DNA of 20,248 bases from contig CACZHN010000071.1 in NCBI GenBank assembly GCA_902780985.1, positions 1 through 20,248 of the forward strand, in the 5' to 3' direction. Shown piece after piece: positions 7,406 to 14,466 of this stretch. How positions within the stretch are numbered: position 1 is the stretch's first letter; every line of letters begins with the position of its first letter. A program made the position numbers and the translations under genes. The notes under the pieces were generated by a model. The model made no database searches. It was not told where the DNA came from and saw nothing but the letters and a program-made list of their open reading frames with translations. The stretch is from an uncultured Lachnospiraceae bacterium (GTDB lineage: Bacteria > Bacillota_A > Clostridia > Lachnospirales > Lachnospiraceae).

Positions 7406-9187
7406 TTACTGCTCATCCTTTACGATTGCAATGTGAAGCTCATCCAGCTGCTTCTGCTCTACTTCCGATGGTGCATCCATCATGATATCCTGTGCATTCT
7501 TATTCATTGGGAATGCGATGATCTCACGGATAGATTCCTCACCTGCAAGAAGCATTACCATTCTGTCTACTCCGGGAGCGATACCTGCGTGTGGAGGTGC
7601 TCCGTAAGTAAATGCATTGTACATAGCAGGGAACTTAGCCTTAACTTCATCCTCTCCGAGACGTACCATCTCGAAGGCCTTAACCATAACTTCAGGGTCA
7701 TGATTTCTTACGGCACCTGATGAAAGCTCGATTCCGTTACATACAAGATCGTACTGATCTGCCATGATACTGAGAGGATCAACCTCACCCTTCTGAGCAG
7801 CCTCAAGTACATCCTTACCTCCGATAGGCATTGAGAACGGATTATGACAGAACTCAAGAAGTCCCGACTCTTCGCCGATCTCGTACATTGGGAAGTCGAT
7901 GATCCAGCAGAACTCGTATCTTTCCTTGTCCATATGACCTTCGCACTCTGCACCGAGCATCTTTACAGCAACGCCCGATATCTTCTGTGCCAGGGTCTTC
8001 TTACCTGCGCCGACAACTACAAGAGTATTAGGTGCAAGATTCAGCTTCTTTGTGATTGCCTCTGCGATTGCCGGATCTGCATTTATAAACTTAGCGATTC
8101 CGCCGGCGATTGCACCGTTCTCATCGCATTTGAACCAGTATGCCTTTGCTCCGGCCTGAACCTCAATGTTTGCACAGATTGCATCTATCTGCTTTCTTGT
8201 AAGCTTGCAGTCTGATACAGGAACTGCCTTGATCACATTTCCTGCGAAAGGCTCGAAACCGCAGTTCTGAAGTTCTTCAGTAACATCTGTTACACGAAGA
8301 TCTATACGAAGGTCCGGCTTATCTGTACCGAACTCGTCCATAGCCTGAAGGTATGGAATTCTCTTGAACGGAGCTGACGAAGCAATGTTGTACTTACCGT
8401 ACTTAGCAAAGATCGGTGGAAGTACATCTTCACATACTTCAAATACATCTTCCTTTGAAGCAAATGCCATCTCCATATCCATCTGATAGAACTCTCCCGG
8501 TGAACGGTCACCTCTTGCATCCTCATCTCTGAAGCAAGGAGCTATCTGGAAATATCTGTCAAAGCCTGCAGTCATAAGAAGCTGCTTAAACTGCTGCGGT
8601 GCCTGCGGAAGTGCGTAGAACTTACCCGGATGCTTTCTGGCAGGTACAAGATAATCTCTTGCTCCTTCAGGTGAAGAAGCTGTAAGAATAGGTGTTGTTA
8701 TCTCCAGGAAGCCGTGCTCTGTCATAGCAGTTCTGAGGGCTGATACAACATTGCAGCGAAGTACGATATTATTCTTAACCTCAGGATTACGAAGATCAAG
8801 ATAACGGTACTTGAGACGGAAGGTCTCATCAGCCTCTCTTGAATGATTGATCTCGAAGGGAAGCTCCGCATGATAGCTCTTTCCGAGAACCTCGATCTTC
8901 TCAGGAACGATCTCGATCTCTCCTGTAGGAATGTTCTTATTTATATTGCTTCTTTCACGAACCGTACCTGTAACCGAGATAGTTGATTCCTTGTTGAGGG
9001 GCTTGATAACTGCCATCATCTCTTCTGTCTCAACAACCACCTGTGTAGTTCCGTAAAAGTCACGCATGATAACAAATGCGAGGTTTCCGCCTACTTCTCT
9101 GACGTTCTCCATCCATCCAACGATGGTAACCTTTTCTCCTGCATTTGCTTTTCTTAATTCTCCGCAAGTATGCGTTCTTGACTGCAT
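7406..9187 (-). CDS. aspS: Aspartyl-tRNA synthetase
   Basis: A class II aminoacyl-tRNA synthetase of 593 residues, the normal size for the bacterial enzyme, which charges tRNA-Asp in the cytosol. An OB-fold anticodon-binding domain (about 1-110) begins MQSRTHTCGELR. The catalytic domain contains the SSPEGARDYLVP region, the QAPQQFKQLLM flipping loop, motif 2 FRDEDARGDR (219-228) and, near the C-terminus, motif 3 GVDRMVMLL. The bacterial GAD insertion lies between motifs 2 and 3. The frame has an in-frame ATG five codons earlier (9202), but its bases form the GGAGG binding site for the ATG at 9187, so 9187 is the start. Upstream is a strong promoter and only 79 bp of spacer, so there is no T-box leader. 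No hisS, often adjacent in Firmicutes, is in the window. Confidence 0.97.
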   Translation of the reverse strand: MQSRTHTCGELRKANAGEKVTIVGWMENVREVGGNLAFVIMRDFYGTTQVVVETEEMMAVIKPLNKESTISVTGTVRERSNINKNIPTGEIEIVPEKIEVLGKSYHAELPFEINHSREADETFRLKYRYLDLRNPEVKNNIVLRCNVVSALRTAMTEHGFLEITTPILTASSPEGARDYLVPARKHPGKFYALPQAPQQFKQLLMTAGFDRYFQIAPCFRDEDARGDRSPGEFYQMDMEMAFASKEDVFEVCEDVLPPIFAKYGKYNIASSAPFKRIPYLQAMDEFGTDKPDLRIDLRVTDVTEELQNCGFEPFAGNVIKAVPVSDCKLTRKQIDAICANIEVQAGAKAYWFKCDENGAIAGGIAKFINADPAIAEAITKKLNLAPNTLVVVGAGKKTLAQKISGVAVKMLGAECEGHMDKERYEFCWIIDFPMYEIGEESGLLEFCHNPFSMPIGGKDVLEAAQKGEVDPLSIMADQYDLVCNGIELSSGAVRNHDPEVMVKAFEMVRLGEDEVKAKFPAMYNAFTYGAPPHAGIAPGVDRMVMLLAGEESIREIIAFPMNKNAQDIMMDAPSEVEQKQLDELHIAIVKDEQ

Positions 9188-9226
9188 CTTAAAATCCTCC
9201 ATTAATAAAATGAAATGCTGTCGGAT

Positions 9227-9256
9227 ATTATAACACTATATCACTTCACTTACCAA
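9227..9256 (-). promoter_or_regulatory. aspS promoter (sigma-A type)
   Basis: On the minus strand TTGGTA (9251-9256) and a perfect TATAAT (9227-9232) are separated by 18 bp. Transcription would start about 30 bp before the aspS ATG at 9187. The short leader leaves no room for a T-box riboswitch. Confidence 0.75.
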
Positions 9257-9266
9257 CTTAATTTTA

Positions 9267-10564
9267 TCAGACCATATCTCTGGTAATATTTTTGACCCAT
9301 GTGTACTTCATGTAATGCTTGTATACCGCAGGGATCTTTACGAATTCATCCAGCGTCAGGATAAATGCAACCACCAGTACCGGCAGCTTCAGCACAAAGG
9401 CACCGATCATTCCCATAGGGACGACTACGCACCAGAGTGTTATGATATCGCACCACATACCGAACTTGGTATCTCCGCCTGCAGGGAAGATTCCTCCTAT
9501 GATAGTGGAGTTAAGTGAATTACCGATGATGTAGTAGGATGCCATGAACATCATTATCTTCAGATAATAACGGGCATCTCCTTCAAGGGTAACAACCTTA
9601 AGCAGGAACGGTGTAATGGCAAGCAGGATAACTCCCGAAACCGCACCGATAAGGAGTGAGCATCTTACAAAGCTTCCTCCCGCCTTCTTGGCTTCCTTCA
9701 GTTCGTTTCTTCCCAGCATCTGTCCGATTATGATGGACACACCGGATGCAAGGCCCCAGCAGAAGCTGGCAACCATGCCTCTTACTATGCTGGCTATGGA
9801 GTTTGCCGCTATGGCATCGCTTCCCAGACGTCCCATGATAACCGAGTACATGGTAACTCCTCCGCCCCATCCCAGCTGGTTAAGCAGAAGCGGAACCGTA
9901 TATTTCCAGTAATCCCTATGCAGCGAACTGCTGGCCTTATTCTCTCCCTTTCCTATCATAAGCATCTTAGGAACATTGAGCGGCAGGCACTTATGCATAA
10001 GCACCAGTATCAGAACAACCGTCGTCTCGAATATTCTCGCTATTACCGTTGCGATCGCTGCACCTTCGATACCGAGTTTCGGGAATCCCGCAAGACCGAA
10101 GATCAGGAGTGCATTTAATATGATATTAAGTACGACCGATGCGGATCCGATAAGGGTACTGAGTTTTGCTCTGTCGCATATCTTAAGTATCGCAAAGTAA
10201 ACCTGCGCGAATCCGCCGATTATATATGAAAGCGCAACCGTTCTGAGATAGTCGGCGCCCAGATCGATGAGATGCGGATCATTGGTGAAAATGTGCATGA
10301 TGGCCTTCGGTACGAAGAAGGCTCCCAGCGTAAAGATAAGTCCCACCAGAAGAGTGTATCTCATGGTTATGGCCAGTACCTCTTCCACCGTTTTCTTATC
10401 CCCCTTGCCCCAGTACTGGGCTGCCAGTACCGAGCATCCGTATATAAATCCCTCAAAAAAGAGGCCGTAAACAAATGCAACCTGAGTTGCCAGTGAAACT
10501 GCCGACGATACTGTAAGGAAACAGGCAGCACTATCTTAAGTAAGTCCTTATATATCTTCTTCAT
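9267..10564 (-). pseudogene. MATE-family multidrug efflux protein, disrupted near the N-terminus
   Basis: MATE proteins are sodium- or proton-coupled drug exporters of about 450 residues with twelve helices. Here the first 18 residues (MKKIYKDLLKIVLPVSLQ, 10511-10564) are a normal MATE start with an upstream AGAGGG. The continuing MATE sequence (SSAVSLATQVAFVYGL onwards, including AAQYWGKGD) is in another frame from 10508 down to the stop at 9267. Comparing with the usual layout, about 20 residues of helix 1 and its following loop are missing at the junction, so a deletion not divisible by three has occurred. The remaining 413-codon frame is intact. A shortened product could begin at a GTG (10388), but it would lack helix 1. 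It lies 43 bp after the ABC-F gene with no terminator between, so it was probably cotranscribed. A sequencing error alone would not explain the missing residues. Confidence 0.75.
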
Positions 10565-10607
10565 GTAATTAACCCTCTGTCAAAATTATGTCAACCAATT
10601 ATGTAAA

Positions 10608-12149
10608 CTATAAATCAATAACCTTCGCAGCCAGTTTCTCTCGGAATCTGCTGTCATGCTCTACCATGATCATGGTAGGCTTATACTTTTCTATCAGCTT
10701 CTCTATCTGCATCCTTGAGAAAATGTCTATATAATTCAGCGGCTCATCCCATATATAAAGATGGGCCGACGTAAGAAGGCTGGCTGCTATCAGCACCTTC
10801 TTCTTTTGTCCTTCCGAATAATCTTCCATATTCTTCTCGAACTGAATACGGCTCATATCCAGCTTCCTCAGCAGTGTAAGGAACAGACTGTAATCAAGCT
10901 CATGCTTTTCGGCGTACTCTTTAAGGCTGCCCTTAAGATGGGATGTATCCTGATTGATATAGGATATCCTGAGTCCCGAAGCGACTTCCAGTCTGCCGGA
11001 GGTTACCATTCCGGAACAACTCTCCGATTCGTATCCCGCTTCTCTCATTATAGCCTTAATTATACTGGATTTTCCACACCCGTTCGCACCGTTTAAGAAA
11101 AGAATATCTCCCTGAACCAGCTGAAATGTTATGCCCTCCAGGATCTTCGACTCGGAAGAACCGTCTTCGCTCTTATACCCCAAGGAAAAATCCCTGCATT
11201 CCGCAAGAACGTTCTTATGATGCTTCATCGGCATAAGCTTCAGATCATCCACATTCTCTATATCCTTCAGCAATCCTTCCTTCTCTTCTATCTCACGATC
11301 CATCCGCTTTTCGAAGCTTTTAGCCCGGGACTGCATTTTCTTGGTTTTTGCACCGATGTAAGATCTGGTACTAACACATCTGTCCGGTTCCTTGATGGGA
11401 TCAAAACCTATCTTTGTACTCTCGTTCTTATCCGCCCATCTGGATACCCTGTCCGCCGCTGCCTTCAGTTTGCCGATCTCCTTCATGTGCTTTTCGTTTT
11501 CCGCTAAGGCATGGGCATCGGCTTTTTCCTTATTCTCCTGCCAGGTACTGAAGTTACCCGACACAACTTCTATTGATTCCCTGTTGAGGACCAGCATATG
11601 ATCCGCCACTGCGTCCAGCAGTTCTCTGTCATGGGATACAAGTATGAATCCCTTCTTGGACTTCAGATAATCCCTGATGATCTCGCGAGCCTTCACATCC
11701 AGATGATTCGTAGGCTCATCTATAAGCAGGAACTCGTTGTCTCCCGAGAAAAGCACCGCCAGCATGGCCTTGGTACGTTCTCCGTTACTGAGGGTTTTAA
11801 TGGGCCTGTACAGGATCTCCGGATCCGCATTCAGCGAGGTTATCTCACATATAACTCTCCAGTTCTCCACACCCGGCTTCCACTCCTCAGCCAGTTCGTC
11901 CACTGTTTTATCCATATCCGACTCTTTAAGCCGGTACGGAAAATAATCAAATATCTTATCCGTGGTTATACTTCCCTGATACTCGTAATTTCCCAGAAGA
12001 AGATTCAGAAATGTAGTCTTACCCTTTCCGTTTCTCCCTATGAATCCCAGCTTCCAGTCCGTATCTACGGAAAAGGATACATTTTCAAAAATATTATCAA
12101 AGCTGCCTTCGTATCCGAAGGTCAGATCAGAAACTCTTAATAAAGACAT
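10608..12149 (-). CDS. ABC-F ribosomal protection protein, Lsa/CplR-like
   Basis: A 513-residue cytosolic protein with two ATP-binding cassettes and no membrane segment, so it is an ABC-F translation factor and not a transporter. Cassette 1: Walker A GRNGKGKT (38-45), signature LSNGE (120-124), Walker B LLIDEP (141-146). Cassette 2: NGANGCGKSS (353-362), YSEGQKKK (444-451), IWDEP (466-470). The charged linker (about 205-305) is the segment that reaches the ribosomal peptidyl-transferase centre. The opening SLLRVSDLTFGYEGSFDNIF, the DTDWKLGFIGRNG stretch and the SEGQKKKV/IWDEPLN signature are those I associate with Lsa and CplR proteins, which give lincosamide, streptogramin A and pleuromutilin resistance. 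The frame stays open to a GTG at 12179, but AGGAGG lies 7 bases before the ATG at 12149. An attenuator leader upstream supports antibiotic-induced expression. The exact drug spectrum is uncertain. Confidence 0.9.
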   Translation of the reverse strand: MSLLRVSDLTFGYEGSFDNIFENVSFSVDTDWKLGFIGRNGKGKTTFLNLLLGNYEYQGSITTDKIFDYFPYRLKESDMDKTVDELAEEWKPGVENWRVICEITSLNADPEILYRPIKTLSNGERTKAMLAVLFSGDNEFLLIDEPTNHLDVKAREIIRDYLKSKKGFILVSHDRELLDAVADHMLVLNRESIEVVSGNFSTWQENKEKADAHALAENEKHMKEIGKLKAAADRVSRWADKNESTKIGFDPIKEPDRCVSTRSYIGAKTKKMQSRAKSFEKRMDREIEEKEGLLKDIENVDDLKLMPMKHHKNVLAECRDFSLGYKSEDGSSESKILEGITFQLVQGDILFLNGANGCGKSSIIKAIMREAGYESESCSGMVTSGRLEVASGLRISYINQDTSHLKGSLKEYAEKHELDYSLFLTLLRKLDMSRIQFEKNMEDYSEGQKKKVLIAASLLTSAHLYIWDEPLNYIDIFSRMQIEKLIEKYKPTMIMVEHDSRFREKLAAKVIDL

Positions 12150-12164
12150 GTGTTCGCCTCCTGA

Positions 12165-12205
12165 CAAAATAAAATACACCGCAAGAAAAAATCCCTGCGG
12201 TGTAT
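12165..12205 (-). terminator. Attenuator terminator before the ABC-F gene
   Basis: A 10 bp stem (12196-12205 with 12174-12183, core ACACCGCA/TGCGGTGT) and a 12-base loop are followed on the minus strand by TTTATTTTG. The stem ends just before the AGGAGG of the ABC-F gene. A terminator placed between a promoter and its gene is a regulatory terminator and not the end of another unit. Confidence 0.88.
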
Positions 12206-12324
12206 AGTAGTAGTCCTTTAAAAGTAACTGATATTATAACGGAAACCTATTAGAAATTTTTTCTTGCACATGCAGTTCGCCACAACACGCAAATAAAGCG
12301 CATGTCTTACTGCACTGATTAAAC

Positions 12325-12348
12325 TTATCTGCAAGAAATTTTTCTCAT
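12325..12348 (-). CDS. Leader peptide MRKISCR of the ABC-F attenuator
   Basis: A seven-residue ORF (Met-Arg-Lys-Ile-Ser-Cys-Arg, stop TAA) follows a near-ideal AAGGAGG five to six bases before its ATG. Its initiation signal is as strong as that of any gene in the window, so it is probably translated. Codons 2-6 contain segment 1 of the attenuator, so a ribosome on this ORF hides that segment. A drug-stalled ribosome would thereby switch the leader to read-through. The peptide is too short to act on its own; its role is as a stalling site. I do not recognise the sequence from a described leader peptide. Confidence 0.8.
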   Translation of the reverse strand: MRKISCR

Positions 12349-12380
12349 TGGTCTCCTCCTTAAATTCTAAATTCTTTCAC

Positions 12381-12409
12381 AGTATAACGAAGCTCTGAAA
12401 ATAATGCAA
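12381..12409 (-). promoter_or_regulatory. Promoter of the ABC-F leader and gene
   Basis: On the minus strand TTGCAT (12404-12409) and TATACT (12381-12386) are separated by 17 bp, a good sigma-A promoter. The start point would be near 12374, 26 bases before the leader-peptide ATG. It is back to back with the promoter of the GGDEF gene. Confidence 0.8.
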
Positions 12410-12427
12410 CTGTTTTTTTAAAATCAT

Positions 12428-12456
12428 TTGCAACAGTTCCTCGTTTGCATTATGAT
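12428..12456 (+). promoter_or_regulatory. Promoter of the binding-protein/GGDEF gene
   Basis: TTGCAA (12428-12433) and TATGAT (12451-12456) are 17 bp apart, giving a start near 12463. Only 18 bp separate this -35 from the -35 of the ABC-F promoter on the other strand. The nine-base motif GCAAC(A/T)GT(T/A) occurs at 12406, 12430 and 12486, covering both promoters, and could be a binding site. Confidence 0.65.
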
Positions 12457-12526
12457 TAAGTTGAGATTTTGTATGCAAAATTTCAGCAACTGTATGTCAG
12501 TATTTAGGGGTTTAAAGGTTGCGGAT

Positions 12527-14428
12527 ATGAAGAAAAAAATTGCAGTTTTTACCGCCGGATGGTGCGGAGAGATTCTTTCCGAGTTTCTTACGGGAATGAT
12601 CAAAGCGCTTGAGAACGAGAAGGTTGATATCTTTCTTTTTACGTGCTATCCGATCTATGTCGATACCACTTCCAACAAGATCGGCGAACTGAATATCTTC
12701 TCTCTTCCGGATCTGAAGGATTTTGACGGAACCGTCATCTTCGGAAGCGGACTTAATTTCAATGACAAAATTGATGAACTTATTGCGAGAAGTAAAGAAG
12801 CCGGTATTCCTGTCATTATGCAGGGTGCCCAGCGTCCCGGAATCAACTTTATCGGTTCCGATAACTATACGGCAACCCGTTCCATGTGCGAGCATCTGCA
12901 TTCCAAACATGATGTAAAAAGTATCATATTCTTCGCAGGTACGAAGGACTCTCTGGATTCGGAGCTTCGCCTGAAAGCAGTCAGGGATTATCTTGCTTCA
13001 AGAGGTCTCGAAGATGAGCTGAAGGATGTATGTTATACCAATTGGGAGAACGCCGCTGTTACCAAATATATCAACGAATTCTGTAAATCAGGACAGGAAC
13101 TTCCGGATGCATTTATCTGCGCCAATGACGGACTTGCCATGGAAGCCTGTGTAACCCTTTCAAATAACGGATACTCCGTTCCCGAGGATACACTGGTAAC
13201 AGGTTATGACTATCTCGAAAACAGTCAGATATTCGATCCTTCCATCGCATCCGTTGATCAGTGTTTTACGGAAATGGGAGCTGCCTGTGCAAAGGTCTGG
13301 CTGGATCTTACCAACGGAAACCAGGAGTCCGAATCTCTTATAATTCCGTGTAAGTTCATTCCGGGCGACAGCTGTAACTGTTATGAATCCCGAAACAGCG
13401 ATAACATGAGAAGACGCATAGGACGTGAGGCTTTTACAAAGCGTGCTATGACCACATATTTCAACAGAAAGCTGAATCTTATGGACTCTACCATCCTCTC
13501 CTGCCTTACATTTCAGGAGTTTAAAAAGAGTCTGCATCAGCTTCTTGTAGATGATCACGATTATGAAGGCGACTCCTTCCACGTACTTCTGGAGCCGAAC
13601 TTCGGACTTTCGATATACGATCCGAATATTCATCTTCGCAGTCAGGGATACAGCAAATATATGGAGGTTCTGTACTCCGCCGAGGACGGAAAGTTTTACG
13701 ACGAAGAGATGTTCCGGTCGAGATACCTTATCCCGGGATATGACGGTGATGCGGAGAATCATTTATATATATTCCTTCCGCTTCATGAAGGTGAGGAAGC
13801 CTACGGATATATAGTATTCAGGGACAGAATTGAACCGGTGAACAATCATTTCCTTCAGACTTATCAGAGCCGTATGAGTCTTGTCTTCGACAAGTTCCGC
13901 CATGCTCTGAGTCTCGACCTGATAAATAAGAGACTTCTGGAAGTTATGAGACGCGATCCGCTGACGAACGTAAATAACCGCAGAGCTTACGAAGATAAAG
14001 AGAAGTATCTGCAGTCTGAGATAAATGCGGATACCTCCTTTAAGTTTGCCATAGCTATGTTTGATGTGAATAATCTGAAACTTGTAAATGATTCCGGCGG
14101 ACATGAGGCAGGTGATGCCTATCTTATCAGTGCCTGCCGGCTTATATGCAATGTGTTTAAGCACAGCCCGGTATACCGCATGGGCGGCGACGAATTTATA
14201 GCTGTCCTCACCGGTGATGATTATAAGAATTACGGAAAGCTCATCATAGAAATGAACGGCCTGATGAGCCCATATCAGAATACACTTCCTCTGCCTGACG
14301 GCTACATATCCATAGCCTGCGGCATATCGGAATACGAACCGAAAACCGACATGTCCGTACAGGACGTCGTAAAACGCGCTGACGAATTGATGTATAAGAA
14401 TAAAGCAAAAATGAAAGGGTTAGCGTAA
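12527..14428 (+). CDS. Soluble LacI-type ligand-binding domain fused to GGDEF diguanylate cyclase
   Basis: A 633-residue cytosolic protein. The longest open frame begins at 12428, inside the promoter, so the ATG at 12527 (MKKKIAVFTAGW) with AAAGG 8 bases upstream is chosen. Residues 1 to about 285 resemble the sugar-binding core of LacI/GalR regulators (FDGTVIFGSG, GIPVIMQG, FICANDGLAMEA, VTGYDY) but lack the HTH. A middle region (about 300-460) of GAF-like size follows. The C-terminal GGDEF domain (about 475-633) has DPLTNVNNRR, metal-binding Asp513 in FDVNN, and an intact RMGGDEF (551-557). These residues predict synthesis of cyclic di-GMP from two GTP. The inhibitory RxxD site ahead of GGDEF is absent (FKHS instead). 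There is no signal peptide or membrane helix. A small intracellular ligand probably tunes c-di-GMP; the ligand is unknown. Confidence 0.9.
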   Translation: MKKKIAVFTAGWCGEILSEFLTGMIKALENEKVDIFLFTCYPIYVDTTSNKIGELNIFSLPDLKDFDGTVIFGSGLNFNDKIDELIARSKEAGIPVIMQGAQRPGINFIGSDNYTATRSMCEHLHSKHDVKSIIFFAGTKDSLDSELRLKAVRDYLASRGLEDELKDVCYTNWENAAVTKYINEFCKSGQELPDAFICANDGLAMEACVTLSNNGYSVPEDTLVTGYDYLENSQIFDPSIASVDQCFTEMGAACAKVWLDLTNGNQESESLIIPCKFIPGDSCNCYESRNSDNMRRRIGREAFTKRAMTTYFNRKLNLMDSTILSCLTFQEFKKSLHQLLVDDHDYEGDSFHVLLEPNFGLSIYDPNIHLRSQGYSKYMEVLYSAEDGKFYDEEMFRSRYLIPGYDGDAENHLYIFLPLHEGEEAYGYIVFRDRIEPVNNHFLQTYQSRMSLVFDKFRHALSLDLINKRLLEVMRRDPLTNVNNRRAYEDKEKYLQSEINADTSFKFAIAMFDVNNLKLVNDSGGHEAGDAYLISACRLICNVFKHSPVYRMGGDEFIAVLTGDDYKNYGKLIIEMNGLMSPYQNTLPLPDGYISIACGISEYEPKTDMSVQDVVKRADELMYKNKAKMKGLA

Positions 14429-14431
14429 CTT

Positions 14432-14466
14432 CGGGATGACACTAGTGTCATCCCGGTGTCATCTCG
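14432..14466. terminator. Perfect palindrome between convergent genes, putative bidirectional terminator
   Basis: A perfect 24-base palindrome (14432-14455, half-site CGGGATGACAC, centre CTAG) begins three bases after the GGDEF stop codon. Its right half GTGTCATCCCG is repeated directly at 14456-14466 with one change and runs into the last codons of the opposing kinase gene. Neither side has a clear U-tract, so termination would rest on the stem alone. A protein-binding palindrome is an alternative. Confidence 0.5.

Larger units (their letters stand above)
12150..12374 (-). promoter_or_regulatory. Ribosome-mediated transcription attenuator of the ABC-F gene
   Basis: The leader RNA, from about 12374 to the ABC-F start, holds three mutually exclusive pairings. 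Segment 1 lies inside a 7-codon leader ORF (12330-12345). Segment 2 is at 12252-12274. Segment 3 is at 12175-12192 and includes the 3' arm of the terminator. Segments 1 and 2 pair over 9 + 5 bp around a small internal loop. Segments 2 and 3 pair over 12 perfect bp (GCAAGAAAAAAT in one, its complement in the other) plus six weaker pairs past a one-base bulge, taking up the terminator arm. If a ribosome stalls on the leader ORF it covers segment 1, segment 2 captures segment 3, and the terminator cannot form. Otherwise segments 1 and 2 pair and transcription stops. Comparable attenuators are known for vmlR and lmo0919. Confidence 0.85.

Noticed and set aside
9188..9202. Upstream ATG of aspS at 9202
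   Set aside because: Its codons form the GGAGG binding site for the ATG at 9187, and AspRS proteins normally begin close to the MQSRTH sequence.
9188..9266. T-box riboswitch upstream of aspS
   Set aside because: Only 79 bp separate the MATE stop from the aspS start, and a TATAAT promoter occupies most of it. No T-box sequence or terminator is present.
10565..10607. Separate promoter for the MATE gene (TTGACA, 17 bp, TAATTA)
   Set aside because: The start point would fall at or inside the ATG, leaving no binding site in the RNA. AT-rich sequence between two cotranscribed genes easily gives such a match.
12428..12526. 33 extra N-terminal codons on the GGDEF protein
   Set aside because: They begin at the -35 box of the gene's own promoter and encode no recognisable domain. 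A good binding site precedes the ATG at 12527.
14432..14466. Insertion-sequence end
   Set aside because: The palindrome is perfect but isolated, with no transposase and no matching second end or target duplication in the window.
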